From Protula sp. h YS-2021 (taxonomy: Eukaryota > Annelida > Polychaeta > Sabellida > Serpulidae), in assembly GCA_949752745.1 (NCBI GenBank), contig OX457027.1, positions 84,431,936 to 84,495,935 of the forward strand: a stretch of 64,000 nucleotides of DNA. The letters run 5' to 3'. The translations under genes and the position numbers were made by a program. This document shows positions 1-10,393 of this stretch, in pieces. How positions within the stretch are numbered: position 1 is the stretch's first letter; every line of letters begins with the position of its first letter. The notes under the pieces were generated by a model, which saw only the letters and a list, made by a program, of their open reading frames with translations, ran no database searches and was not told the origin of the DNA.

Positions 1-1449
1 ACCTCGATTTAAAAAAAAAAAATTTGCATCGTACCGTGTGCTTTTACACAAACAATTTTGTTACTGTAACACATGGACCGCAGTGGGATCCGTGCACCTA
101 CCTTTAAGACTTACATGAGCCAGTGCCGTTACTTGTCAACAAATGAGTACCCTGGATTTATAATATATGTTTCTATTCCATTTTGTCATTTTCAAAATAA
201 TGATGTTCGAGGAGCTGCGTTTGTGGCACACTCCAGCTCAAGCAACACATTTAGTTGCTGTGTGAGAATGAAAATTCAGTCAAAAACTATGCATGTCGCA
301 ACATGGACACATCAAGTGAACTAGTTAGAATCCGTTTTTCCCTTTCTGTCGCAATTACATCTGAAAATTTCGTTGGGAACTGTGAGTCATCATCTTACCA
401 TTTCCGATAGATCTTTGTTGTCTGCTTGATTTACTCAATAGAATGAGATTTTTTGAAGAATTAATTTTGCTTCTAGTTTTGGGTGAAATTGGTTAGACGT
501 AGAATTCTTATCCGTGGAACTTGATTTGAAAGTGTTGTGTCCATTCAGTTGATTATAATTAGAAACCGGAAGTTGGTACATTAGTGACGCCGATAGTCGA
601 TTCCCGTTGTTGTGTAGTTTCATTTCATTTTCTGTTATTTTTAGGGACGAACAAAATATCTACAAATTACCTGTTATAGATTACAATGTTATTTTGCAGA
701 ATTGGTGGATTTGTTTCAGTGCTGTACGGGGGAGGGAGTGGGGCTTTTCCCCCCAAACTTTTCAATGTTGTCACAAACTTTCGCGCTTTTAAAGAGTGTA
801 AATGTATGAGTGTTTGGTTGCCTTACATTTTAATTTTCGCTGTATCTGTAAAATGATGAGTACTTTCACAAGTGCGGCCCAGCTTTTGGCATGACACTTA
901 TGTCTGAAACGATAATTAAGGATAGAAGGAGAGGACGATACAACTCTCAAGCTTAAATTTGTTCCAGCTGTTACTTGAGGCTATCTTTCTGGTTTCGTCT
1001 TGTTCAGAATCAGTTTTGATACGTTGCTTTTCGTGACTCGACTGTCAGGTATTAGCTGTTCAGTATGTGACAGTTGGACAGTTCTTAAACGGGATATCCC
1101 TCAAAGCGTGCTGGGCTAAAACAGTCCTTAAACGGGATGTCCTTTAAAGCGCACTGGGGTAAAACAGTTGACGGGATATCTCTCAAAGCGTACCGGGGTA
1201 AAATACGAAAAAGGTGACATCTTTTTATAGAAAATGTGCGTTTAAAGATTTTGATAACATCATATATTGAAACTCAAGCAGTGAGTTTTCCATGAGTCTT
1301 TGAAGAACTGATCAGAAAACTGCTGTCAGCGTGCTTATAGGACCATAACCCTTGCTCACTTGGATGTATTACACATATTCATTTAGTATCATAAGTGTTT
1401 ATAATATCTGTAACATCTTAGCCGTTTTATTGGTAGATAATCAACACAG
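1..1449. other. 5' flank of first recognised PIEZO exon; no gene seen
   Basis: No exon can be supported here. The first recognised exon downstream starts in phase 1, so at least one more upstream exon must exist, in this stretch or outside the window. At about 1085-1205 there are three degenerate copies of a ~50-bp unit (core ACGGGATATCCCTCAAAGCG). The rest is AT-rich, probably intronic. Confidence 0.5.
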
Positions 1450-1541
1450 TGTTCAAGGAGGGAACGAAGGAAGCCCTACACGTGGCAGAGAGGCAGCAGG
1501 TGGACCGGAAGTCACGTGCATCACACTCGGAGTCGGAGTCG
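1450..1541 (+). CDS. PIEZO: PIEZO exon: charged helix, beam-side cytosolic region
   Basis: The acceptor is ...CAACACAG and the donor GTAAGT. The exon starts in phase 1 (needs one base from an upstream exon) and ends in phase 0. It encodes about 30 polar residues beginning FKEGTKEALHVAERQQVDRK and ending in a Ser/Glu run. It is assigned to PIEZO because its phase joins the next exon and because PIEZOs have long charged cytosolic helices at this point. The sequence alone is not diagnostic. Confidence 0.7.
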
Positions 1542-1891
1542 GTAAGTACCCAAAGCGCCATCTCCCGTAACATAGTGCATTTTACGAGCTTTGGATGTAT
1601 CAGACCCTTGTTTCTCTGAACAGTTTGCCAGTATCCTGAAAGACCTTCGATTTTAAGATTTTGAGAAGACCCATTAAAAATGAATTAATAGATACTGCCC
1701 TGCCGAAAGTATAGTCACGCCGTCGTGTAAGTGCAAGTGCACTTTGCATAAGTATATAGGCGAATCTTTTGTGTGTATGTAAATATTGCTGGTGTCGTGA
1801 AGTAAATCTAAGTACCTTAGTGAACAACGAGCACCTTTAAGTACCCTCGTTGAGGTAACAGATAAGCTCAGCAAACTTATGTACATTTTAG

Positions 1892-2033
1892 GAGGCGGGT
1901 TCGCGGAGGGATTCGGTGCGCCTGTCCGGGGACATGGATTCACCGAGCAGAGACCCGCTGTCTCCCGTGTCCCCAACGACCTCCCCCAGACACCGCGTCA
2001 TCAGCGGCGACTTCGCCGAGGCCAACAGAAAGG
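1892..2033 (+). CDS. PIEZO: PIEZO exon: Ser/Pro-rich cytosolic linker
   Basis: The acceptor is TTTTAG and the donor GTACGC; phase runs 0 to 1. It encodes about 47 residues rich in Ser, Pro, Asp and Arg (for example SPSRDPLSPVSPTTSPRH), a likely disordered, phosphorylatable linker. The assignment rests on phase continuity with neighbours. Such linkers are poorly conserved between PIEZO orthologues. Confidence 0.7.
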
Positions 2034-2915
2034 GTACGCTTCTGTCAGCTGCGGAGCGAGAGTAGTACAGTGTAACCCCAGTGCCACGCCTAGCATACAC
2101 GACTTATGTAGTTCCACTTGATATTTTCAAACAGAAAAAAGACTTTATTTCTGTTTATTTAGAATAAGAAATATGTATAAAAAAGTTTATTCAGAGTTTT
2201 AAAGTCTTCGCTCTTAACGACAAAAGTTGCAGATTTTTGCGTTGGTATTTAAGTGGAACATTTTAGGATGAGAGAAGAATGTTTAACACTTGACAAATCT
2301 TTGACTTGGTCAAGGCTTATATGAATTTGTGCGGGCAGCCGTTGGTGCTTTTTTTTCTTGACAGTAAAAATTCGTTTTCTTGTCTCAGCTTCTTCTCTGA
2401 CACTACAGGCCCTAGGACCACAAAACTTTGTACTTATGTAGAACTTGATCTGAGGGTGTGCATCCCGCCTTTTTTTTCGTCTACGATTTCGTTTTCATGC
2501 TTAAAATGCCATGCGAACACAGCTGATTTTAGAATAAATACAGCGCATTTAAAAACAAAGTAACGGTTGAGCAAAACAGCACAGCTTATGGGCGTTACGC
2601 GAGCTCTGCCTGCATAGAGAAAAAGTGCTAGTCCGCTCAACCAATCAAGCCGTTGAGCCAACATAACCAAGCAGATGAACCTTATAAGCCGCGTATGCGC
2701 TGCGCCGTAAGCTCTCTACTTAGTTGTATTACAGACTATGCGGCTTGTAGAAAAACACTTCATGTTGTTCGAGAAATAATAAGCCATTCAAAGAAATATT
2801 TTTAAGTTTTAATGTTTGTGAAGTGTTGAAGATTTCGCTTGCGAAATGCGGTTCTAGTTACGTATATTTTTGAAAGGGAGGTGGTGTCTAAATACGTGAT
2901 TTCTGTGTATAACAG

Positions 2916-3101
2916 AACTGGAGGCCATCACAGAGGATGGAGAGAGAGAAGACGAAAAGCCGGAGAAGAAAGAGGTCTCGGTCAAGGTCATCCCTGACGC
3001 TGACGTCATCGAGGTGGACATGGAGTGGGCAGAGGAGAAAGGAGAGAGGAAGGAGGGAGAGGAGAGTGAGGAGGAGGAGGACGAAGAGGACGAAGGAAAA
3101 G
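2916..3101 (+). CDS. PIEZO: PIEZO exon: acidic Glu-rich cytosolic linker
   Basis: The acceptor is TATAACAG and the donor GTTTGT; phase runs 1 to 1. It encodes about 62 residues, very acidic, ending in a Glu/Asp run. Vertebrate PIEZOs also carry acidic, glutamate-rich disordered stretches in the middle cytosolic loops. The antisense strand shows a Ser-rich open frame, which is only a shadow of the GAG codons. Confidence 0.75.
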
Positions 3102-3538
3102 GTTTGTTCATGTTGCGTATTGCCTTATGGGTGGCGTATCAAACTTCGTATTGTGGCTGCATTGTTGGGGGTGGTGCCGGGGGGGGGGGGGGAGACGACA
3201 TTGGTTCAGTGGATTAATTCGTCACCAGAGCAGCTGCTGGTTAGAGTTTAGTGAAAAAAAAGATTCCAAAAGCAGTCTTCTCGTCAGAATGTTTGTAAAG
3301 CCTTTTCCTCATTTGTATATTAGATTTAACCATATTTGATTTTAGTTATATCTTAATCATCGGGTTAAGATCGGAAGGGGTAATTGTTTTTTTTTTTTTT
3401 TTTTTTTTTTTTGGCATTTTTTCGGTTTTTATACGCAGGGAACCTTTGTCAAGCCGTTACATGCCTCATATTTTTTGCCCTTATGCTCAAAGATGGATCG
3501 CCATTGGATGAGCGTTGTTTACAATGCTTTGTTTGTAG

Positions 3539-3702
3539 AGGGAATATGTGGCAAGATCACGGACAGCTTGAAGCTGCTGTGGGCTGTGATTGGCGGACTC
3601 ATTGACTACCTGATTGGCATTCTGCACGACATCTCGCGGGAGTACAGATCCGTGTCGAGGATCCTGGATCGCGAGAAGGAAGCGGAGAAGAAACGTATGA
3701 GG
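3539..3702 (+). CDS. PIEZO: PIEZO exon: clasp-region helix
   Basis: The acceptor is TTTGTAG and the donor GTAGGT; phase runs 1 to 0. It encodes about 55 residues including KITDSLKLLWAVIGGLIDYL, one hydrophobic segment followed by a charged helix ending in KKRMR. It resembles the vertebrate segment with a Trp-containing helix before the 'LRAERYLL' stretch. A 25-bp minisatellite starts at this exon's donor. Confidence 0.85.
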
Positions 3703-4690
3703 GTAGGTGTACGCAGGCGTGTTCGGGGTAGGTGTACGCAGGCGTGTTCAGGGTAAGTGTACGCAGGCGTGTTCAGGGTAGGTGCACGCAGGCGTGTTCA
3801 GGGTAGGTGTACGCAGGCGTGTTCGAGATAGGTGCACACAGGCGTGTTCAGGGTAGGTGTACGCAGGCGTGTTCAGGGTAGGTGTACGCAGGCGTGTTCA
3901 GGGTAGGTGTACGCAGGCGTGTTCGGGATAGGTGTACGCAGGCGTGTTCAAGGTAGGTGCACGCAGGCATGTTCAGGGTAGGTGTACGCAGGCGTGTTGA
4001 GGGTAGGTGTTCGCAGGCGCGGTGAGGGGAAGTGTACGCAGGCGTGTTCAGGGTGTACGCAGGCGTGTTCGACGTAGGTGTACGCAGGCGTATTCAAGGT
4101 AGGTGCACGCAGGCGTGTTCAGGGTAGGTGCACGCAGGCGTGTTCAGGGTAGGTGTACGCAGGCGTGTTCAGGGTAGGTGCACACAGGCGTGTTCAGGGT
4201 AGGTGTACGAAGGCGTGTTCGGGATAGGTGCACACAGGCGTGTTCAGGGTAGGTGTAAACAGGCGTGTTCGGGATAGGTGTACGCAGGCGTGTTCAGGGT
4301 AGGTGTACGCAGGCGTGTTCAGGGTAGGTGCACGCAGGCGTGTTCAGGGTAGGTGTACGCAGGCGTGTTCAGGGTAGGTGCACGCAGGCGTGTTCAGGGT
4401 AGGTTTACGCAGGCGTGTTCGGGATAGGTGAACGCAGGCGTGTTTAGGGTAGGTGAACGCAGGCGTGTTCAGGGTAGGTGCACGCAGGCGTGTTCAAGGT
4501 AGGTGTACGCAGGCGTGTTCAGGATAGGTGTACGCAGGCGTGTTCAGGGTAGGTGTACGCAGGGTAGGTGCACACCGGCGTGTTCAGGGTAGGTGCACGC
4601 AGGCGTGTTCAGGGTAGGTGTACGCAGGTGTACGCAGGCGTGTTCAGGGTAGGTGTACGCAGGCGTGTTCAGGGCAGTTATGCATGGGCG
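3703..4690 (+). repeat. 25-bp minisatellite seeded at a 5' splice site
   Basis: About 38 tandem copies of a 25-bp unit beginning GTAGGTGTACGCAGGCGTGT run without a gap from the exon's own donor (exon ...ATGAGG, then GTAGGT). Every unit therefore recreates an AGG/GTAGGT-like 5' splice site. Copies differ by single bases, and a few are shortened near 4560 and 4625. The array decays into longer degenerate units by about 4690-4860. Confidence 0.95.
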
Positions 4691-5078
4691 TGGTGAGGGC
4701 ATGCGCAGAAAGGCGGGTTGAGGGTAGGTGTAGGTGGCATGTTTCATGTGTAGGGAGGGGGGAGGGGCTTGGTTAGGGGGGTTGCATACAGGCGTATTAA
4801 GGGTGGGTGCAGACGGGTATGGTGAAGGTAGGTGCAGGAGGTGGGTTGAGGATATGTGCACACGGGCGTCAAGACGGTGGTTGTATTCAGGCGGGGCAAC
4901 GATATCAAATACACTTCGCTGTCTCCATATCTTTTCTCGATATCTCTCTGTGTCCTCTTTCTAACTCCCTGCTCTCACTCTCGATTCCACTCTTTCTTTC
5001 TCATTTGAACATTGTAGTTCAGTTCTGCTCAGCAATTAACGGTTGGCACGTCATTGGTGTGGTGCCCTTGTTTTCTAG

Positions 5079-5188
5079 GAGGGTCTGGAGCGTCGTGCGC
5101 AGGACCGCTACAGGAGACCGGATCTCTCCAAGGCGAATGCCCCTGAACCGGTGCCCAGTAATACTCATGTTCACAGGAGACAAAAAAC
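5079..5188 (+). CDS. PIEZO: PIEZO exon: basic cytosolic linker
   Basis: The acceptor is GTTTTCTAG and the donor GTAAGT; phase runs 0 to 2. It encodes about 36 residues rich in Arg, Gln and Pro (starts EGLERRAQDRYRRPDLSKAN). The assignment rests on splice-phase continuity into the next, strongly conserved exon. Confidence 0.75.
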
Positions 5189-5269
5189 GTAAGTACGCAG
5201 CTACATGTGTTTGTAAGGTACAAGTACCGGGCTAGGCTGATGTTTTAGTTTCACGAAAGGCAAGATATG

Positions 5270-5405
5270 TATGGTATGTCGGTGATACAAAGTGCCATGT
5301 CTGTCGGTAATGCAAAGTGTCATGTGTGTCGGTAATACAAAGTGTCATGTGTGTCGGTAATACAAAGTGTCATGTGTGTCGGTAATACAAAGTGCCATGT
5401 TGTCG
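5270..5405 (+). repeat. Short ~25-bp intronic tandem repeat
   Basis: About six copies of a unit with core GTCGGTAATACAAAGTG lie roughly 90 bases downstream of a PIEZO donor. Unlike other arrays in this gene, it does not begin at the donor itself. Confidence 0.85.
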
Positions 5406-5549
5406 GTGATAAGATTTTGAAAAAAATGTGTCTCTTCGGATTGGGAATTTTGTAACCTTGTCTTGAAACTAACAAGTCAAATGTCACAAAAATAAAATTA
5501 CATTTTCAACATGAAGAAGTAATAAATAATGACGTCACTTTTGACGTAG

Positions 5550-5859
5550 GCCGACGGAGATCATCCTAGACATCGACCATACGGAGCGCGAGCGCTTCGA
5601 CCAGAGCATCAACGCGCTGCGCAGCGCGGAGAAGGAGTTCCACAGCAAGATGCCGCGTCTGCTGCAGCTCTGCATCGCGCTCTTTGACGCGCTCATGTCG
5701 CGCTCCGAGATCGTCTGCTACTTCGCCATGATCCTCAACCACATGGTGTCCGCCAGCCTCCTCTCGCTGCCCTGCCCGCTCTCCGTGTTTCTCTGGGCGA
5801 TGCTGTCGGTGCCGCGGCCCACCAAGACGTACTGGGTGACCATCATCACTTACACCGAG
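5550..5859 (+). CDS. PIEZO: PIEZO exon: transmembrane unit near the blade base
   Basis: The acceptor is GACGTAG and the donor GTACAT; phase runs 2 to 0. It encodes about 103 residues. An acidic amphipathic N-terminal part is followed by membrane segments including SEIVCYFAMILNHMVSASLL and FLWAMLSVPRPTKTYWVTII. Vertebrate PIEZO1 has LLCYFIIILNHMVTAS and FLWAMLSIPRPSKRFW at the same place, so identification is firm. The two hydrophobic stretches are transmembrane helices of one of the last blade repeats. Confidence 0.96.
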
Positions 5860-5918
5860 GTACATACAGTACACCGTAGTAATCTACCCTCTTGTACTAT
5901 AATATTGCAGCGATTAGT

Positions 5919-6221
5919 TATTCCCCACAGGGAATATATGCGATCGACCGCGCGTCGGTCTATCGGTCTGTCGGTCGGTCTGTCATCAAGAGCTTGTTAA
6001 CACGATAACTTAAAAACTCCTGCAAGGATTTTAATAAAACTTGGTATGTAGCTTCTGTGGGAACAAACACGGATCGGTATTGTAAATGGGCCAGTTTCGT
6101 CCAAGGAAAATGGACCAGCTGGACTTGGAAAATTTCAGCTCTTGATTGACTATTGATGGCCGTGTTTAACTGATGGGGGGCCTGTTGGGAATATATGGGC
6201 TATGCACACTGCTCTAGTTTA
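5919..6221 (+). repeat. Dispersed ~300-bp repeat, copy 1
   Basis: The copy begins ATTCCCCACAGGGAAT (a short hairpin), continues through a CGGTCTGT-rich run and ends CTATGCACACTGCTCTAGTT. A second copy on the same strand lies at 26125-26441 with the same start, the same CGGT run and the same end. I see no coding capacity. It is probably a non-autonomous mobile repeat with a hairpin head. Confidence 0.85.
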
Positions 6222-6424
6222 ATGTTGTCCAGTATAGGGTCGAGTATAGCTTGAAAGAGTTGTTATCGCAGGTTAACGTTTAGTGAATTAGATCTCACCG
6301 CCCACTCACTGTAGGATCATGAGATTCTTTCCCGTTCCGCTCATGAAAGATTGTTACAAATTTGATGTGGCTGTGTTACTAGAGAGTGTACTGTTTGATG
6401 GGAAACAGTGTGTTTTGTTGACAG

Positions 6425-6601
6425 GCGGTGGTGGTGGTGAAGTACCTGTTCCAGTTCGGCTTCTTCCCGTGGAACGACAGCTCCATCCACGAGCACCCCT
6501 TCTGGCCTCCGCGTATCATCGGCATTGAGAAGATGAGCAACTACGCCGTCTTCGACCTCATCCTCCTCTTCTGCCTCTTCATCCACAGAACCGTGCTCAA
6601 G
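6425..6601 (+). CDS. PIEZO: PIEZO exon: transmembrane/loop segment
   Basis: The acceptor is TTGACAG and the donor GTGCGT; phase 0 to 0. It encodes 59 residues starting AVVVVKYLFQFGFFPWNDSS, nearly identical to the vertebrate string VVVKYLFQFGFFPWN. It continues with PPRIIGIEK and a hydrophobic segment FDLILLFCLFIHR. This is highly diagnostic for PIEZO. Confidence 0.97.
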
Positions 6602-6941
6602 GTGCGTGTGTGTGCGGGGGGGGGGGGGGAGGGAAGGGGGGGGAGTAGACTCGAGAGGAAGGGAAGGGTTAAAATTATGGGGGTCGTGTGGAAAAAGAGG
6701 AGCTGTGTGCAAACGTTGGAAATTGCTTTCAGACTAAAGTGCAGAGTGTAGACATCAGTGTGAAACATGTGGTGGGCAAAAAGTGAGCTGTGTGCAAACT
6801 TACGAGACATGTGCAGTGTGAAAGAATGCGTAAGCTGAGGATGTGACTTACAACTGTGAGAAGATCAGGGTCAGTGGATAAAACATTTTGACGTCAAAAA
6901 CGAAAAAGAAAACGATGTTTTTTTTCACCCGCGTGTTTCAG

Positions 6942-7040
6942 CGCCACGGCCTGTGGAAGGACGCAGACGACATCGAGACGGACATGGCCAAGGCGGAGCG
7001 TGACGTAGCCAGCCGGCCCGTGTCCCCCGCCGCCACCCCC
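6942..7040 (+). CDS. PIEZO: PIEZO exon: cytosolic loop
   Basis: The acceptor is GTGTTTCAG and the donor GTGAGT; phase 0 to 0. It encodes 33 residues starting RHGLWKDADDIETDMAKAER and ending in a Ser/Pro stretch. It corresponds to the vertebrate '(Y)GLWD' segment that opens a long disordered cytosolic loop. Confidence 0.85.
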
Positions 7041-7503
7041 GTGAGTGGACGAGTGGAGTGGGGATGGCTGCTGTGGGGGGCGAGGCGGGGGGGGGGGGTA
7101 ATCGTGTGCAGGCAGAATTTGGCATTAACACTGTATTAACTTAAACGTAAATTCTAATGATGACCAGGCGTGTAAATAGGTTGTCTGTGAGCGGGATGGG
7201 TGGTAAGAGATGTCTGCAGTCGTTAATTCATGGAAAAATGGCTGAGATTGGGCATCCGTTGGAAAAGTGTTATAAATAATGTAATGTAATTTAAACATAA
7301 AATATTAAATGTAAAGAAATAGACAAGTAAAGGCTAGGGTAAGAAGTATAGGGCAGAAGCTGTGAGGCGCTGTGTTGTGTGTGATGTGCACGGTGTAGGC
7401 TGAAGAGCTAAGCGAGGACTTTCACCACAGAGCCGGGTTGGGGGGGGGGGGCGGGTAGAGGAGTGTGGACAGCACCCTGTAAAACGTGGCTTCATGTTGA
7501 CAG

Positions 7504-7661
7504 CTGGATAGCGAGCTGCCCGCCATCACCTTGACGACCACCGACGACACGGACGCCTCACGCCCGTCACACGTCACGAACCATAGCGATGTCGACACAA
7601 TGAGTGACAGCACCACGCACCGGAAGAAGAAGAAGAAGCGGAAGCGCAGCAAGTCTGTCGG
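7504..7661 (+). CDS. PIEZO: PIEZO exon: polar and Lys-rich cytosolic loop
   Basis: The acceptor is TTGACAG and the donor GTAAGG; phase 0 to 2. It encodes about 53 residues. The first part is Thr/Asp/Ser-rich and the end is strongly basic (HRKKKKKRKRSKSV). Vertebrate PIEZO1 also has a basic, disordered stretch here. The donor seeds the 43-bp minisatellite that follows. Confidence 0.85.
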
Positions 7662-8935
7662 GTAAGGCAGCCGTGTCTGGGTGGGGGGCAGGCGTCCGTG
7701 TCTGGTAAGACAGCCGTGTGTGGGTGGGGGGCAGGCGTCCGTGTCGGGTAAGACAGCCGTGGCTGGGGGGGGGGGGGGCAGGCGTCCGTATTGGGTCAGA
7801 CAGCCGTGTGTGGGTGGGGGGCAGGCGTCCGTGTCGGGTAAGACAGCCGTGTGTGGGTGGGGGGGGGGGGTGGGGGGCAGGCGTCCGTGTCGGGTAAGAC
7901 AGCCGTGAGTGGGTGGGGGGCAGGCGTCCGTGTCGGGTAGGACAGCCGAGGCTGGGTGGGGTGGGGAGCAGGCGTCCGTGTCGGGTAAGACAGCCGTGGC
8001 TGGGTGGGGGGGGGGGGGGCAGGCGTCCGCGTCGGGTAAGACAGCCGTGTGTGGGTGGGGGGCAGGCGTCCGTGTCGGGTCAGACAGCCGTGTGTGGGTG
8101 GGGGGCAGGCGTCCGTGTCGGGTAAGACAGCCGTGTGTGGGTGGGGGGCAGGCGTCCGTGTCGGGTAAGACAGCCGTGAGTGGGTGGGGGGCAGGCGTCC
8201 GTGTCGGGTCAGACAGCCGAGGCTGGGTGGGGGGGGGGGGGGGCAGGCATCCGTGTCGGGTAAGACAGCCGTGGCTGGGTGGGGTGGGGAGCAGGCGTCC
8301 GTGTCGGGTAAGACAGCCGTGGCTGGGCGGGGGGGGGGGGCAGGCGTCCGCGTCGGGTAAGACAGCCGTGTGTGGGTGGGGGGCAGGCGTCCGTGTCGGG
8401 TCAGACAGCCGTGTGTGGGTGGGGGGCAGGCGTCCGTGTCGGGTAAGACAGCCGTGTGTGGGTGGGGGCAGGCGTCCGTGTCGGGTAAGACAGCCGTGAG
8501 TGGGTGGGGGGCAGGCGTCCGTGTGGGGTCAGACAGCCGAGGCTGGGTGGGGGGGGGGGCAGGCATCCGTGTCGGGTAAGACAGCCGTGGCTCGTGGCTG
8601 GGTGGGGTGGGGGCAGGCGTCCGTGTCGGGTAAATAAAGACAGCCGTGGGTGGGTGGGGGGCAGGCGTCCGTGTCGGGTAAGACAGCCGTGCGTGGGTGG
8701 GGGGCAGGCGTCCGTGTCGGGTAAGACAGCCATGTGTGGTGGGGGGGGGCAGGCGTCCGCGTCGGGTAAGATAACCGTGTGTGGGTGGGGGCAGGCGTCC
8801 GTGTCGGGTCAGACAGCCGTGTGTGGGTGGGGGGCAGGCGTCCGTGTCGGGTAAGACAGCCGTGAGTGGGTGGGGGGCAGGCGTCCGTGTCGGGTAAGAC
8901 AGCCGTGTGTGGGTGGGCGGTGAGGGGGCAGGCAG
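7662..8935 (+). repeat. 43-bp G-rich minisatellite seeded at a 5' splice site
   Basis: About 28 units of ~43 bp begin GTAAGACAGCCGTGTGTGGG and end GGCGTCCGTGTCGG. The real exon ends GTCTGTCGG followed by GTAAGG, and each unit reproduces GTGTCGG/GTAAGA. Units vary mainly in the length of an internal G run and in AA versus CA after GGGT. Long open frames seen on both strands arise from the repeat and not from a gene. Confidence 0.95.
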
Positions 8936-9189
8936 GCGGGATGAGTTACTGCTTTCTAAATGTTGACGTTGTTGTCCTTCGGGAGCCAGAGACGGGCATT
9001 GCCTGAAATTACGTAGTTCTTCTGTTGGGTGGCTTTTATTTTCGTGAAGGAAAACTGTCAATTCAAAATAAAAAAAAAAAAGGAATACTTTCTAAGGCAT
9101 TTAATTAACTGTGGTTTTGATACAGTATATTTGTTTAAAATATTTTTACTTGTGTGCTTTTGGCAAATAAATCCTTAAACAACGAATTT

Positions 9190-9494
9190 GTCGCGTGGTC
9201 CCGTGTTTGCTTGTCACGTGGTCTCGTGTTACTTGTTACGCTGTTCCGTGTTGCTTGTCACGTGGTTCCGTGTTTGCGTATCACGTGTTCCCATGTTTTA
9301 CTTGTCACGTGACTCCGTGTTGCTTGTCACGTGGTTCCGTGTTGCTTGATTCGTGGTCCCTTGTTACTTGTCACGTGTTTTCATAGTCATTGTCACGTGT
9401 TTTCATATTCCTTGTCGCGTGGTTTCATAATCCTTGTCACGAGTTTTCATCATACTTGTCACGTGCTTTCATAGTCCTTGTCACGTGGTTTCAG
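9190..9494 (+). repeat. ~23-bp minisatellite ending at a 3' splice site
   Basis: About 13 degenerate copies of a unit containing TTGTCACGTGGTTTCATA or TTGTCACGTGGTTCCGTG run directly into the exon. The last unit, TTGTCACGTGGTTTCAG, provides the acceptor AG. Earlier units read TTTCATA or TCCGTG at the same place, so only the last has the AG. Confidence 0.9.
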
Positions 9495-9664
9495 ATTGTT
9501 CAAGTCGTGCTTCAAGCCGTTCAGCGACTTCTACCGACAGATGACGAACGACAAGTATAACGCCGTCACAGACGTCTACACGCTCATGTTCTGCTGTGAT
9601 TTTATGGCATTTATTGTCATCGTCTTCGGCTACACTTCCTTCGGACCTGCCGAGTCAACCGGAG
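9495..9664 (+). CDS. PIEZO: PIEZO exon: penultimate blade membrane segment
   Basis: The acceptor is GTTTCAG, and the phase runs 2 to 1. The donor reads G|GTTCCT, which is weak but is the only nearby choice that fits the next exon's phase. It encodes about 57 residues including NAVTDVYTLMFCCDFMAFIV and FGYTSFG. Vertebrate PIEZO1 has ATDVYALMFLADVVDFIII and FGFWAFG here. Confidence 0.9.
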
Positions 9665-9747
9665 GTTCCTATGGCTGTTTTCGCATGTCTTCACCAAAAA
9701 AAAAAAAAAAAAAAATAGAGAAAAACGAATATATAGGAAAAGAAATA

Positions 9748-9923
9748 CAGCAGATATTCGATAACTTGAAATTCGTTAAGTCGAAATACTCGATAACCCC
9801 AACTGTTTTCCTGGGTCCCACGCGTTATTATTGTGGTTTATTTTCTATTTGATAACTCGAAATATTCGATATCTCGAACAGTTTTCATCGGTCCCACGAG
9901 ATCGAGTTATCGAATATCTGCTG
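9748..9923. mobile_element. pogo/Tigger-like MITE in a PIEZO intron
   Basis: A 176-bp element with inverted ends CAGCAGATATTCGATAACT and its reverse complement is flanked by TA on both sides, as expected for Tc1/mariner-superfamily insertion. The interior holds more self-complementary sequence (CTCGAAATATTCGATATCTCGAA). The ends and the GGTCCCACG motif resemble pogo/Tigger elements. There is no coding capacity. Confidence 0.75.
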
Positions 9924-10188
9924 TAGTTGGTAATCTGTTTATTGATATCGGTTTTATCGGTCTTGTAGTTTGAAGGCCTGGGCAGAAAGCACCTTTATCG
10001 CACATTCTTAAAACAAAGAAATGCATCAATGAATGCGAGTCAGTGAAAAAAAAAAAAAAATACTGATTATTTACTGATTATATACTGATTATATGTGGTT
10101 TCGTTCAATGATGTTTTGCTTGAAAGTTAGCGGTATTTCAGCTAGACTGTTTCCAAGTTCGATAAATTTGTGTTGGGTGACGCGACAG

Positions 10189-10393
10189 GAGCGGAGACGG
10201 TGACGTCAGTGATTCAGGAGAATAAAGTGCCCGTGCCTTTCCTCGTCATGCTGCTCGCCAGCTTCGTGCTCTTTATCGTCGATCGTGCCATCTTCCTGCG
10301 CAAGAACGTCTTCGGCAAGTTCCTCTTCCAGATACTGCTCGTGGCAGTCGTGCACGTGTGGATGTTCTTCGTGCTGCCGGCCGTCACTGACAG
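10189..10393 (+). CDS. PIEZO: PIEZO exon: last peripheral helices
   Basis: The acceptor is GCGACAG with a poor pyrimidine tract. The donor is GTAAGC, phase 1 to 2. It encodes about 68 residues including VPFLVMLLASFVLFIVDRAI, FLRKNVFGK and HVWMFFVLPAVTDR. Vertebrate PIEZO1 has FLVMLLIQFSTMVVDRALYLRKTVLGK and HLWMFFILPAVTER. The two hydrophobic stretches are transmembrane helices. Intron retention past this donor would stop at once (AGG TAA). Confidence 0.95.

Noticed and set aside
2854..3111. Ser-rich - strand frame
   Set aside because: Complement of the acidic GAG/GAA-rich PIEZO exon.
3703..4690. CRISPR-like array
   Set aside because: Units are directly adjacent with no unique spacers, in an animal intron; it is a minisatellite.
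7796..9061. 421-codon Pro/Arg/Thr-rich frame on the - strand
   Set aside because: It is the complement of the 43-bp minisatellite; the repeat cycles through frames and no independent coding signal exists.
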